This document shows positions 24,225 to 33,858 of a stretch of 35,100 bases of DNA, piece by piece. The position numbers and the translations under genes are program-made. Below the pieces are notes generated by a model. It did not search any database. It was given only the letters and a program-made list of their open reading frames with translations, and was not told the DNA's origin. The stretch is from CAUPWF01 sp044425815 (lineage in GTDB: Bacteria > Bacillota > Clostridia > Lachnospirales > Lachnospiraceae). Location: positions 1-35,100 of the forward strand of contig JAWXVA010000016.1 in NCBI GenBank assembly GCA_044425815.1, read 5' to 3'. Position 1 is the first letter of the stretch, and every line of letters starts with the position of its first letter.

Positions 24225-24310
24225 CCTTGTTATAAATAAATATTTATTCAAACTTATCCCCCCTATGCATGATATTTCCTTATATAAATGTGTTGATTTA
24301 TAATTTTGAG

Positions 24311-24319
24311 TTATCCACA
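24311..24319 (+). other. DnaA box
   Basis: A perfect TTATCCACA, 12 bp before the -35 of the likely dnaA promoter, well placed for autoregulation. Confidence 0.85.
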
Positions 24320-24331
24320 AAATAATTCACA

Positions 24332-24360
24332 TTGATAATATGTGTAATTTGATGTAAAAT
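24332..24360 (+). promoter_or_regulatory. Likely dnaA promoter
   Basis: TTGATA (24332-24337) and TAAAAT (24355-24360) are spaced by 17 bp, about 40 bases before the dnaA ATG. A second -10-like TATAAT lies 8 bp further on, so start sites may be multiple. Confidence 0.5.
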
Positions 24361-24400
24361 ACTATATGTATAATTATATTAAGAAATAGGAGCAATAAAT

Positions 24401-25774
24401 ATGAACGTGGTGAAAATGCATTGGAACGAAATTATTATAAAACTTAAAGAAGAGTACAGTATATCTGATATCTGTATGAAAACATGGATTTTACCACTTA
24501 CAGTATCTGATGTAATAGATGATACTGTATATATTTTTGTCGATTTAAAAGGAAGTGTAGATATTATAAAATCAAAATATTTACTCCCTCTTAAAGTATG
24601 TATCGCAGAAGTAACTGGTAAAGAATATGATGTTATATTTATTAGTGAGACAGAAGAACTGCCCACACAGATGTCTTTTAGTGATACTGGAAAAATGAAT
24701 AAAATCAAATCATTAGTAGAAAATGCAAATCTAAATCCAAAATATACATTCGATACATTTGTTGTAGGTGGAAATAATTCATTTGCGCATGCAGCATCTG
24801 TAGCAGTATCAGAATCGCCTGGTGATATCTATAATCCTTTATTTTTATATGGAGGTGTAGGACTAGGTAAAACTCACTTAATGCATTCAATTGCCAGACA
24901 TATATTAGAAACAGATTCTACAAAGAAAGTATTGTATGTAACAAGTGAAACATTTACGAATGAACTTATTGATTCCTTAAAAAGTGGAAAAAAAGGCAAT
25001 GAATCTTCTATGCAACTATTCAGAGAAAAATATAGAAATATAGATGTTCTATTGATTGATGATGTTCAATTTATAATAGGTAAAGAAAGCACACAAGAAG
25101 AATTTTTCCATACGTTTAATCATTTACACGTATCTGGAAAACAAATTATCATTTCAAGTGATAGACCTCCTAAAGATATAGAAACTTTAGAAGCTCGCCT
25201 AAGAACTAGATTTGAATGGGGACTTATAGCTGATATTTCTGCACCTGAGTATGAGACCAGAATGGCTATTCTTCGAAAAAAAGAAGAATTAGATAATTTA
25301 CATATTTTCAATATTCCAGATGATGTAATGGATTACATTGCAAAAAATGTTAAATCTAATATTAGAGAATTAGAAGGATCACTTAATAAATTAGTAGCTA
25401 TGTCAAGACTTGAAAAAAAAGAAATAAATATAGAATTAGCTTCGAAAGCATTAAAAGATCTTATATCACCTAATGAAAAAAGAAAGATAACAATTGAATT
25501 AATTTTAGATATAGTATCGGAACATTATAATATTACTACAGAAGACTTATGCAGCTCAAAGAGAAATGCAGAAATAGCTGTTCCAAGACAAATTGTTATG
25601 TATCTTTCAAGAACTATGACTGAATCTCCATTAAAGACTATTGGAATACTACTAGGTGGTAAAGACCATTCAACTATTAATCATGGATACAATAAAATAA
25701 AAGAATCTATTGAATCAGATGAAAAATTAAAAAATACTGTTGATATAATTATTAAAAAGATTAATCCTGCATAA
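24401..25774 (+). CDS. dnaA: Chromosomal replication initiator DnaA
   Basis: 457 residues. Domain I (about 1-80, WILPLTVSDV region) is followed by a short linker, then the AAA+ domain with Walker A GGVGLGKT (151-158), Walker B VLLIDDVQFI, and sensor/arginine-finger segment EARLRTRFEWGL. The C-terminal domain IV carries the DnaA-box-reading signature ending in GGKDHSTINHGYNKI. It binds ATP, oligomerises at oriC and opens the DNA. The ATG follows an AGGAG ribosome site. DnaA boxes flank the gene on both sides. Confidence 0.98.
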   Translation: MNVVKMHWNEIIIKLKEEYSISDICMKTWILPLTVSDVIDDTVYIFVDLKGSVDIIKSKYLLPLKVCIAEVTGKEYDVIFISETEELPTQMSFSDTGKMNKIKSLVENANLNPKYTFDTFVVGGNNSFAHAASVAVSESPGDIYNPLFLYGGVGLGKTHLMHSIARHILETDSTKKVLYVTSETFTNELIDSLKSGKKGNESSMQLFREKYRNIDVLLIDDVQFIIGKESTQEEFFHTFNHLHVSGKQIIISSDRPPKDIETLEARLRTRFEWGLIADISAPEYETRMAILRKKEELDNLHIFNIPDDVMDYIAKNVKSNIRELEGSLNKLVAMSRLEKKEINIELASKALKDLISPNEKRKITIELILDIVSEHYNITTEDLCSSKRNAEIAVPRQIVMYLSRTMTESPLKTIGILLGGKDHSTINHGYNKIKESIESDEKLKNTVDIIIKKINPA

Positions 25775-25819
25775 AGTAAATTTTATTTATGTGGACAAGC
25801 ATGTTTATAACTAATAAAA

Positions 25820-25885
25820 ATAGTGTTGATACACTTATTTAAATAAAATAGACCTATATATCTACTTTATTTATCCCAACACTAT
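25820..25885. repeat. Large interrupted inverted repeat after dnaA
   Basis: ATAGTGTTG (25820-25828) is complementary to CAACACTAT (25877-25885). Inside, TAAATAAAATAG pairs with CTACTTTATTTA with one mismatch, around an 8-10 base loop. It has no T-run, so it is a structural feature or weak dnaA terminator. Confidence 0.55.
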
Positions 25886-25958
25886 CCTTATATCATCCAT
25901 ATTATTTTAACAGACTTTTAAGTATCAAAAAGTCGCTTAACTAAAGGGGTTAAAGGGG

Positions 25959-26003
25959 TTATCCACATATCCCCAGCCCCTAATACTACTAATACTAATT
26001 ATT
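25959..26003 (+). other. DnaA box, GC cluster and DnaA-trio
   Basis: TTATCCACA (25959-25967), then CCCCAGCCCC, then TAATACTACTAATACTAATT, which on the lower strand reads as repeated 3'-GAT-type trinucleotides. This order (box, GC-rich, trio, AT-rich) is the established single-strand DnaA loading site in Bacillus. Confidence 0.82.
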
Positions 26004-26049
26004 ATTTATATATTTATCTATTTGCAATGGCGAAAGGAGTTTTACCCAT

Positions 26050-27159
26050 ATGAAAATTATATGTACAAAATCTAACTTAGTGAAAGGAGTTGGAATAGTT
26101 ACGAAAGCTGTACCTTCCAAAACAACTATGTCTATACTTGAATGTATTCTAGTTGATTGTTCGAATGGAATGATTAAACTTACAGCTAACGATATGGAAT
26201 TAGGAATAGAAACTATCATTGAAGGAGAAATAATAGAAAAAGGTATTGTTGCTATTGATGCAAAGTTATTTGCTGAAATAGTTCGTAAGTTACCTGACAA
26301 TGAAATTGTAATAGAAACTACACCTGATTATCAAACTACTATTACTTGTGAAAAAGCTAAGTTCAATATTAGTTCAAAATCTGGAGAAGATTTTTCCAAA
26401 TTACCTGATATAGAAAAAGAAGAATATATTACACTTTCTGAATTTTCATTAAAAGAAATAATAAGACAAACTATCTTTTCAATTGCAGATAATGAAAGTA
26501 ACAAATTAATGACTGGAGAATTATTTGAAGTAAAAGAAAATAATTTAAAAGTAGTTTCTTTAGATGGTCATAGAATTTCTCTTCGTCAAATAGAACTAAA
26601 AGAATATTATGATGATAAGAAAGTAATAGTACCAGGAAAAACATTACAAGAAGTAAGTAAAATACTTACAGGAGAGATAGATAAAGAAGTTAAAATGTAT
26701 TTAACATTTAACCATATAGTATTTGAATTTGAAAATACTATGGTTGTGTCACGTCTTATTGAAGGTGAATACTTTAATGTAAAACAAATGATGTCGCATG
26801 ATTACAATACAAAAGTAAAAATAAATAAAAAAGAATTATTAAATTGTATAGATAGAGCGACACTTCTTGTAAAAGAAGGAGATAAAAAACCTATTATTAT
26901 AAATATACATGATGATTATATGGAATTAAAAATAGTATCTCAAATAGGTAGCATGGATGAAGAAATAATTATAAACAAAGAAGGTAAAGATTTAATGATA
27001 GGTTTTAATCCAAAGTTTTTAATAGATGCACTTAGAGTTATAGAAGATGAAGAAATAACGATGTATTATATGAACGCTAAAGCACCTTGTTTTATAAAAG
27101 ATGAAAAAGATACTTATACATATCTTGTTTTACCAGTCAATTTTAATGTTACAGCTTAG
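26050..27159 (+). CDS. dnaN: DNA polymerase III beta subunit (sliding clamp)
   Basis: 369 residues, the usual length for a three-domain beta clamp. It begins MKIICTKSNLVKGVGIVTKAVPSKTTMSILECILVD in family style (start region 1-36) and ends with YLVLPVNFN. The ring holds polymerase III and many other proteins on DNA. An AAAGGAG ribosome site precedes the ATG. It is followed by yaaA with 12 bases between them. Confidence 0.97.
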   Translation: MKIICTKSNLVKGVGIVTKAVPSKTTMSILECILVDCSNGMIKLTANDMELGIETIIEGEIIEKGIVAIDAKLFAEIVRKLPDNEIVIETTPDYQTTITCEKAKFNISSKSGEDFSKLPDIEKEEYITLSEFSLKEIIRQTIFSIADNESNKLMTGELFEVKENNLKVVSLDGHRISLRQIELKEYYDDKKVIVPGKTLQEVSKILTGEIDKEVKMYLTFNHIVFEFENTMVVSRLIEGEYFNVKQMMSHDYNTKVKINKKELLNCIDRATLLVKEGDKKPIIINIHDDYMELKIVSQIGSMDEEIIINKEGKDLMIGFNPKFLIDALRVIEDEEITMYYMNAKAPCFIKDEKDTYTYLVLPVNFNVTA

Positions 27160-27171
27160 TAAGGAGAATAA

Positions 27172-27387
27172 ATGGAAGTTTTAAATATAAAAAAAGATGA
27201 AGAATTTATCAAATTAGGACAAGCTATTAAAGCAGCAGGATTTGTAGATTCAGGAGTTATTGCTAAACTTGTAATTCAAGATGGATTAGTAAAAGTAAAT
27301 GGTGTAGTAGAAATGCAACGAGGAAAAAAATTATATGGTGGAGAAATCGTTACATTTGAAGGAGAAGAATTAAAAATTGAAGCTTAA
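27172..27387 (+). CDS. yaaA: S4-domain RNA-binding protein YaaA
   Basis: 71 residues: a lone S4-like domain with FIKLGQAIKAAGFVDSGVIAK, GLVKVNGVVEMQRGKKL and a final GEEL segment. It is always found between dnaN and recF in Firmicutes; in Bacillus the orthologue is associated with the ribosome. It overlaps the recF start by 11 bases. Confidence 0.9.
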   Translation: MEVLNIKKDEEFIKLGQAIKAAGFVDSGVIAKLVIQDGLVKVNGVVEMQRGKKLYGGEIVTFEGEELKIEA

Positions 27388-28471
27388 ATCTTTGAAAATT
27401 AAGAATTTTCGAAACTATGATTTATTAAATATAGAATTAGATGAAAAAACAAATATATTTTATGGTGATAATGCACAAGGTAAAACAAATATTTTAGAAG
27501 CAATTTATTTATCAGCTACTTCTAAATCTCATAGAAGCTCAAAAGATAGAGAATTAATAAAATTTGAAAAAGAAGAATCTCATATAGAATTAGTTATAAA
27601 TAAAAAAAATATAGATTATTGTGTTGATATGCATTTAAAGAAAAATAGTCCGAAAGGTATTGCCATAAATAAAATACCAATAAAAAAAGCAAGTGAATTA
27701 TTCGGAATTATTAATATTGTTTTCTTTTCTCCAGAAGATTTAAATATTATAAAAAATGGTCCTTCTGAAAGAAGAAGATTTATAGACTTAGAGTTATCAC
27801 AATTAGATAAAATTTATTTAAGTAATTTAGCAAATTACAACAGAGTAGTTAATCAAAGAAATAGATTGTTAAAAGATGCTTATGATAGAGTAGAATTACT
27901 AAATACTCTAGAAATATGGGATATGCAATTAATTCAATACGGAAATAAAATTATTGAAAGAAGAGCTATATTTATAAAACAAATAAATGAAATAATATCG
28001 ACAATTCATTCTAAATTAACAGGTAACAAAGAACATATAGAATTAGTATATGAAAAATGTACTGGTAATTTAACATTGGATGAATGTATTCAAAAATATA
28101 GAACTCGTGATATAAAAATGAGAAGTACAACTATAGGTCCACATAGAGACGATATTGCTTTTTTAATTAATAATATAGATATCAGAAAATATGGTTCGCA
28201 GGGACAACAACGTACTGCAGCGTTATCTCTTAAAATGGCAGAAATAGAATTAGTAAAATCAATTATAAATGATACACCTGTTTTATTATTAGATGATGTA
28301 TTGTCTGAACTTGATAAAAATAGGCAAACATATTTATTAGAGAATATCCATGATATTCAAACTCTTATTACTTGCACAGGAGTGGATGAATTTGTTAGAA
28401 ATAGATTTAATATAGATAAAGTGTTTTATGTAAAAAATGGAAATATTGTAAAAGAAGTTAAGGAGGATTAA
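27377..28471 (+). CDS. recF: DNA replication and repair protein RecF
   Basis: 364 residues, starting at a TTG inside the end of yaaA; the family start KLKSLKIKNFRNYD supports it. The SMC-like ATPase shows Walker A GDNAQGKT (30-37), signature GSQGQQRTAALSLKMAE and Walker B VLLLDDVLSELD with an adjacent D-loop. RecF loads RecA at gaps with RecO and RecR. Translation is coupled to yaaA by the overlap, and gyrB starts 2 bases after the stop. Confidence 0.95.
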   Translation: MKLKSLKIKNFRNYDLLNIELDEKTNIFYGDNAQGKTNILEAIYLSATSKSHRSSKDRELIKFEKEESHIELVINKKNIDYCVDMHLKKNSPKGIAINKIPIKKASELFGIINIVFFSPEDLNIIKNGPSERRRFIDLELSQLDKIYLSNLANYNRVVNQRNRLLKDAYDRVELLNTLEIWDMQLIQYGNKIIERRAIFIKQINEIISTIHSKLTGNKEHIELVYEKCTGNLTLDECIQKYRTRDIKMRSTTIGPHRDDIAFLINNIDIRKYGSQGQQRTAALSLKMAEIELVKSIINDTPVLLLDDVLSELDKNRQTYLLENIHDIQTLITCTGVDEFVRNRFNIDKVFYVKNGNIVKEVKED

Positions 28472-28472
28472 T

Positions 28473-30389
28473 ATGAGTGCAGATTACGGTGCAGATCAAA
28501 TCCAGATATTAGAAGGATTAGAAGCAGTTAGAAAAAGACCAGGTATGTATATAGGAAGTACATCAAGTAGAGGTTTACATCACTTGGTTTATGAAATTGT
28601 AGATAATTCAGTAGATGAAGCTTTGGCAGGTTATTGTGATACAATTGATATTTCAATTAATGAAGATAATTCTATTACTGTTATTGATAATGGAAGAGGT
28701 ATTCCAGTAGGAATTAATACTAAGGCTGGATTACCAGCAGTAGAAGTTGTATTTACAGTATTACACGCAGGTGGTAAATTTGGCGGTGGAGGATACAAAG
28801 TATCAGGTGGTCTTCATGGAGTAGGTGCTTCAGTAGTTAATGCTCTTTCTATTTGGTTAGAAGTAGAGATTAGATCAGAAGGTAAAGTATATAAACAACG
28901 TTATGAAAGAGGAAAGGTAATTTATTCTCTTAAAGAAGTTGGTACATGTGATCCAGAACTAACAGGTACAAAAGTTACTTTCTTACCTGATGATACGATT
29001 TTTGAAGAAACAATTTTTGATTATACAACTTTAAAACAGAGATTTAGAGAGATGGCATTCCTTACAAGAAACCTTAGAATCGTTCTTAGAGATAAGAGGG
29101 AAGACGAGGAAATTATAAAAGAATTTCATTATGAAGGTGGAATAAAAGAATTTGTTACTTATCTTAATAGAAGTAAAACAGCTATTTATGATAGTATCAT
29201 TTATTGTGAAGGAACAGTAAATGATGTGTATGTTGAAGTAGCGATGCAACACAATGATTCATATAGTGATAATACTTATGGTTTTGTTAATAACATCACA
29301 ACACCAGAAGGTGGAACACATATTGTTGGATTTAGAAATGCACTTACTAAGACATTTAATGATTATGCAAGAAAAAATAAAATACTAAAAGAAAATGAAC
29401 CTAATCTTTCAGGTGAAGATATTAGAGAGGGATTAACAGCTATTATAAGTGTAAAAATTGCTGATCCACAATTTGAAGGTCAAACAAAACAAAAATTAGG
29501 AAATAGTGAAGCACGTGGAGCAGTAGATAATGTTGTTAGTAATCAATTACAAATATTTCTAGAACAAAATCCGTCAGTAGCACGTATGACTATTGAAAAG
29601 TCAGTTATGGCTCAAAGAGCAAGAGAAGCTGCAAGAAAAGCAAGAGATTTAACAAGAAGAAAATCAGCATTAGAAGGAATGGCATTACCTGGGAAATTAG
29701 CAGATTGTTCAGATAAAGATCCAGTTAATTGTGAAATCTACATAGTAGAAGGGGACTCTGCTGGTGGTTCAGCTAAAACAGCTAGGAGCAGAGCAACACA
29801 AGCTATTCTTCCACTTCGTGGTAAGATTCTAAATGTAGAAAAAGCAAGATTAGATAAAATATATGCAAATAATGAAATTAAAGCATTGATTACAGCATTT
29901 GGAACAGGAATACATGATGATTTTGATATTAGTAAATTGAGATATCATAAAATTATTATTATGACTGATGCCGATGTAGACGGTTCTCATATTAGTACGT
30001 TATTATTGACATTTTTATATCGTTTTATGCCTGAACTAATAAAAGCAGGTCATGTATATTTAGCTCAACCACCTCTTTACAAAGTAGAAAAAAGCAAAAA
30101 AGAATGGTATGCATATACAGATGCGGAATTAGATAAAATTCTTTCAGATATAGGAAGAGATGGAAATAATAAAATTCAGCGTTATAAAGGTCTTGGAGAG
30201 ATGGATGCTGATCAATTATGGGATACAACTATGGATCCAGAACATAGAGTGCTACTTCGCGTAACTATGGATGAAGAATCATCTTCAGAATTAGATTTAA
30301 CATTTACTACATTAATGGGTGATAAAGTAGAACCTCGTAGAGAATTTATAGAAGAAAATGCTAAATACGTTAAGAACCTTGATGTGTAA
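28473..30389 (+). CDS. gyrB: DNA gyrase subunit B
   Basis: 638 residues, the Gram-positive length without the extra insert of E. coli. The GHKL ATPase domain shows EIVDNSVDEALAG, DNGRGIPV and GGLHGVGASVVNALS. The TOPRIM domain shows EGDSAGGSA and DADVDGSHI, and the C terminus has RYKGLGEMDADQLW. With GyrA it introduces negative supercoils. An AAGGAGG ribosome site overlaps the recF stop region, so the genes are cotranscribed. Confidence 0.98.
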   Translation: MSADYGADQIQILEGLEAVRKRPGMYIGSTSSRGLHHLVYEIVDNSVDEALAGYCDTIDISINEDNSITVIDNGRGIPVGINTKAGLPAVEVVFTVLHAGGKFGGGGYKVSGGLHGVGASVVNALSIWLEVEIRSEGKVYKQRYERGKVIYSLKEVGTCDPELTGTKVTFLPDDTIFEETIFDYTTLKQRFREMAFLTRNLRIVLRDKREDEEIIKEFHYEGGIKEFVTYLNRSKTAIYDSIIYCEGTVNDVYVEVAMQHNDSYSDNTYGFVNNITTPEGGTHIVGFRNALTKTFNDYARKNKILKENEPNLSGEDIREGLTAIISVKIADPQFEGQTKQKLGNSEARGAVDNVVSNQLQIFLEQNPSVARMTIEKSVMAQRAREAARKARDLTRRKSALEGMALPGKLADCSDKDPVNCEIYIVEGDSAGGSAKTARSRATQAILPLRGKILNVEKARLDKIYANNEIKALITAFGTGIHDDFDISKLRYHKIIIMTDADVDGSHISTLLLTFLYRFMPELIKAGHVYLAQPPLYKVEKSKKEWYAYTDAELDKILSDIGRDGNNKIQRYKGLGEMDADQLWDTTMDPEHRVLLRVTMDEESSSELDLTFTTLMGDKVEPRREFIEENAKYVKNLDV

Positions 30390-30410
30390 GAAAGTGGAGG
30401 AATTATAATA

Positions 30411-32957
30411 GTGGAAGACAATATTTTTGATAAAGTGCATGAAGTAGATCTTAAGAAAACTATGGAGAATTCTTATATTGATTACGCGATGAGTGTTATT
30501 GCGTCTAGGGCACTACCAGATGTTAGGGATGGATTAAAACCAGTACAACGTAGAATTTTATATTCTATGATTGAACTAAATAATGGACCAGATAAACCAC
30601 ATAGAAAATGTGCTCGTATCGTTGGGGATACAATGGGTAAATATCATCCTCACGGGGATAGTTCAATTTACGGAGCTATGGTTAATATGGCTCAAGAATG
30701 GTCAACAAGATACCCATTGGTAGATGGACATGGTAACTTTGGATCTGTAGATGGAGACGGAGCTGCTGCGATGCGTTACACAGAAGCACGTATGAGTAAA
30801 ATATCTATGGAATTAACAGCAGATATTAATAAAGATACAGTAGACTTTGCTCCTAACTTTGATGAGACAGAAAAAGAACCAACTGTATTACCATCAAGAT
30901 ATCCAAATTTATTAGTAAACGGAACTACAGGTATTGCAGTAGGAATGGCTACCAATATTCCACCACATAATTTACGTGAGATAATAGGAGCTGTTGTTAA
31001 GATTATTGATGATGAAATAGCGAGAGAAAATGATGAAACATTAGCAAAAACATCGGTAGAGGATATCTTAGAGGTAGTAAAAGGTCCAGACTTTCCAACA
31101 GGTGCTACGATATTAGGTACAAGAGGAATAGAAGAAGCTTATAGAACAGGTAGAGGTAAGGTACGTGTTCGCGCTGTAACAGATATAGAGCCAATGGCGA
31201 ATGGAAAGAGCCGTATTGTAGTTTCAGAATTGCCGTATATGGTTAATAAAGCACGTCTGATTGAAAAAATTGCGGAGTTAGTACGTGATAAAAAGATAGA
31301 TGGAATAACAGATTTAAGTGATCAATCTAATAGAGAAGGTATGAGAATTTGTATTGAACTTCGTAGAGATGTTAATGCAAATGTAATACTAAATCAATTA
31401 TACAAACATACACAATTACAAGATACATTTGGCGTAATTATGCTAGCACTCGTTAATAATGAACCACGTGTAATGAATATACTAGAGATGTTATCTCATT
31501 ACTTGTTGCACCAAGAAGAAGTTGTTACAAGAAGAACTAAATTTGAATTAAATAAAGCAGAAGAGAGAGCTCATATATTACAAGGATTATTAATCGCATT
31601 AGATAATATAGATGAAGTAATTAGAATTATTAGAGCATCTAGTAATGTTGCAATTGCAAAAGCTGAATTAATTAAAGCATTTGATTTATCAGAGGTTCAA
31701 GCACAAGCAATTGTAGATATGAGATTACGTGCGTTAACAGGTTTAGAGAGAGAAAAGCTAGAAAAAGAATACAATGAATTAATGGCTAAAATTAATGAAT
31801 TAAAAGCAATTCTAGCAGATAGATGCTTATTACTTGGGGTAATTAGAGAAGAAATATTAATTATTTCAGATAAATTTGGCGACGAGAGAAGAACAAATAT
31901 AGGATTTGATGAATTTGATATTTCAATGGAAGACTTGATTCCAAAAGAAAATATCGTAATAACAATGACTAAATTAGGTTATATAAAACGTATGACAACT
32001 GATACATTCAAGAGTCAAAATCGTGGTGGAAAAGGAATTAAAGGTATGCAGACCATTGAAGAAGACTATATTGAAGAGTTATTTATGACGTCAACTCATC
32101 ATTATATAATGTTCTTCACAAATACTGGGCGTGTATACAGAATGAAAGCATATGAAATTCCAGAAGCTAGTCGTACTGCAAGAGGAACTGCAATTATTAA
32201 CTTACTTCAATTACAACCTGAAGAAAAAATAACTGCTATTATTCCAATTAGTGAATATAGAGAGGGTGAATATTTATTTATGGCAACGAAAAAAGGCCTT
32301 GTAAAGAAAACACCTATCACTGATTATGCTAATGTAAGAAAAACAGGATTAGCAGCAATTACATTACGTGAGGAAGATGAATTAATAGAAGTTAAATTTA
32401 CAAATAATGAAAAAGACATTATTATTGTGACAAAATATGGTCAATGCATTAGATTCCATGAGACAGATGTAAGGTCGACAGGAAGAACTTCAATGGGAGT
32501 TCGAGGAATGAATTTAAGTGATAGAGATGAAGTAATCGGAATGCAGATGAATACGCAAGGAGATGCATTACTATTTGTTTCGGAAAAAGGCATGGGTAAA
32601 CGCACGTTTATGGATGAATTCACACCACAAAATCGTGGAGGTAAAGGCGTTAAATGTTATAAAATCACAGAAAAAACAGGAAATCTTGTTGGAGTAAAAG
32701 CTGTAAACCCTGAAGATGAATTAATGATTATTAATACTGGTGGCATTATTATACGTATGGCATGTGAAAGCATATCTATACTAGGTCGTGTAACATCAGG
32801 TGTTAAAGTAATTAATCTAAGTGAAGATACAATCGTAGCGTCTATAGCAAAAGTTAGAGAACCAATTGAACATGAGCCATATGAAGATGTTGAAGGTGAA
32901 ACAGTAGTTACTACAGTAGAAATAAATAGTGAAACAAATGTAGAAACAGTAGATTAA
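30411..32957 (+). CDS. gyrA: DNA gyrase subunit A
   Basis: 848 residues starting at GTG (30411), preceded by GTGGAGG. The catalytic tyrosine is Y123 in AAAMRYTEARMS. The quinolone-determining segment is HPHGDSSIYGAMV (79-91), with Ser84 at the E. coli Ser83 position but Gly88 where E. coli has Asp87. The C-terminal beta-pinwheel carries the GyrA box QNRGGKG (after SQ), and a second similar QNRGGKG lies further on. The last 40 residues are acidic. A terminator follows at 33000. Confidence 0.98.
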   Translation: MEDNIFDKVHEVDLKKTMENSYIDYAMSVIASRALPDVRDGLKPVQRRILYSMIELNNGPDKPHRKCARIVGDTMGKYHPHGDSSIYGAMVNMAQEWSTRYPLVDGHGNFGSVDGDGAAAMRYTEARMSKISMELTADINKDTVDFAPNFDETEKEPTVLPSRYPNLLVNGTTGIAVGMATNIPPHNLREIIGAVVKIIDDEIARENDETLAKTSVEDILEVVKGPDFPTGATILGTRGIEEAYRTGRGKVRVRAVTDIEPMANGKSRIVVSELPYMVNKARLIEKIAELVRDKKIDGITDLSDQSNREGMRICIELRRDVNANVILNQLYKHTQLQDTFGVIMLALVNNEPRVMNILEMLSHYLLHQEEVVTRRTKFELNKAEERAHILQGLLIALDNIDEVIRIIRASSNVAIAKAELIKAFDLSEVQAQAIVDMRLRALTGLEREKLEKEYNELMAKINELKAILADRCLLLGVIREEILIISDKFGDERRTNIGFDEFDISMEDLIPKENIVITMTKLGYIKRMTTDTFKSQNRGGKGIKGMQTIEEDYIEELFMTSTHHYIMFFTNTGRVYRMKAYEIPEASRTARGTAIINLLQLQPEEKITAIIPISEYREGEYLFMATKKGLVKKTPITDYANVRKTGLAAITLREEDELIEVKFTNNEKDIIIVTKYGQCIRFHETDVRSTGRTSMGVRGMNLSDRDEVIGMQMNTQGDALLFVSEKGMGKRTFMDEFTPQNRGGKGVKCYKITEKTGNLVGVKAVNPEDELMIINTGGIIIRMACESISILGRVTSGVKVINLSEDTIVASIAKVREPIEHEPYEDVEGETVVTTVEINSETNVETVD

Positions 32958-32999
32958 TAGAATAGCTACGAGAATTAAAAAAGGTCTTACCAGTTAATA

Positions 33000-33030
33000 G
33001 GGTGGAATTCATAAGAATTCTGCCCTTTAT
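33000..33030 (+). terminator. Terminator after gyrA
   Basis: GGGTGGAATTC pairs with GAATTCTGCCC (two G-U pairs) around ATAA, followed by TTTAT. It ends the dnaA-to-gyrA transcript 43 bases after the gyrA stop. Confidence 0.7.
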
Positions 33031-33195
33031 CATTTAAAAGAGATTTGAAGTTTTATATACAGTAATTAATGAAAATATTTCTCATACTACTTGAGAAATT
33101 AACATATCTACTATATTATTAAAAAGGTGCTTGTAACAGAAATTAGAAAGTATTACTTATATTATAAGTATCGAAGGATTAGAAAAGAGGAAATT

Positions 33196-33804
33196 ATGAA
33201 TAAGATTACTACAGTTATTTTTGATATAGGTAATGTACTAGCAGGGTTTAACTGGAAAAGTCATATAGAATCAAAAGGATTTTCTGAGGATATAAACGAC
33301 CAATTAGGGGATATAATGTTCAAAAGTCCATTATGGAGAGAAAGAGATCGTGGACACAAATCTGAAATAGAATATAAACAGATGTTTATAGATGAAGCAC
33401 CAGAGTTAGAATATGAGATTAATAAAGTATTCGAAGGAATAATAAATTTAGTAGAAATCTATCCATTTGCAACAGAGTGGGTTAAATCCGTAAAAGCTCA
33501 AGGGAAAAAAGTATACGTATTATCAAATTATAATAAAATAAGTTTTGAAAATGATATTCATAAATTCGATTTTTTAAACTATATAGATGGGAAACTTATC
33601 TCTTATGAGGTGAATCATGTAAAACCTGAAAAAGAGATTTATGAAATATTGTTAAAAAAATATAATATAGTACCAAATGAAACAGTATTTTTAGATGATT
33701 CAAAAGAAAATGTAGATGCTGCATCAAAGTTAGGAATTCATGCAATACATGTTACTTCTCATGATAAGGCAGTAGAAGAATTAAAAAGGTTTGAGATTTA
33801 TTAA
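33196..33804 (+). CDS. HAD-superfamily phosphatase (YihX-like)
   Basis: 202 residues from the ATG at 33196, which has an AGAGGA ribosome site; an upstream in-frame ATG at 33127 has none and would add a non-family tail. Motif I is FDIGNVLAGF (D10), motif II VYVLSNYN, the lysine KPEKEIYE and motif III VFLDDSKENVDAA. The DxGNVL form of motif I and the helical cap suit the HAD-IA group that includes glucose-1-phosphate and FMN phosphatases. Substrate is not determinable. It probably forms a pair with the acyltransferase gene downstream. Confidence 0.85.
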   Translation: MNKITTVIFDIGNVLAGFNWKSHIESKGFSEDINDQLGDIMFKSPLWRERDRGHKSEIEYKQMFIDEAPELEYEINKVFEGIINLVEIYPFATEWVKSVKAQGKKVYVLSNYNKISFENDIHKFDFLNYIDGKLISYEVNHVKPEKEIYEILLKKYNIVPNETVFLDDSKENVDAASKLGIHAIHVTSHDKAVEELKRFEIY

Positions 33805-33858
33805 AGTCAAAATGATAAGAAATATATACACACAGTAAAGTTATAAGGGGAGAAAAAA

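Larger units (their letters stand above)
24043..24400. other. rpmH-dnaA intergenic region with DnaA boxes (origin part 1)
   Basis: An AT-rich 358-bp divergent region. Two perfect DnaA boxes in opposite orientation are visible: TGTGGATAA (24216-24224) and TTATCCACA (24311-24319). Between them is a perfect 14-bp AT palindrome (24235-24248). It also carries a TA repeat (about 24071-24083), the rpmH promoter and the dnaA promoter. By analogy with Bacillus this is the dnaA-upstream subregion of a two-part oriC and autoregulates dnaA. Confidence 0.8.
25775..26049. other. dnaA-dnaN intergenic region with unwinding module (origin part 2)
   Basis: 275 bp. It has a near-consensus DnaA box TGTGGACAA (25790-25798), a large imperfect hairpin (25820-25885) and two AAAGGGGTT repeats. 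These run into a perfect DnaA box (25959-25967), a C-rich tract (25971-25980) and phased ATAC/TACT triplets (25981-26003). The last three match the basal origin unwinding system described for Bacillus subtilis. Strand opening and helicase loading therefore most likely occur here. Confidence 0.82.
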
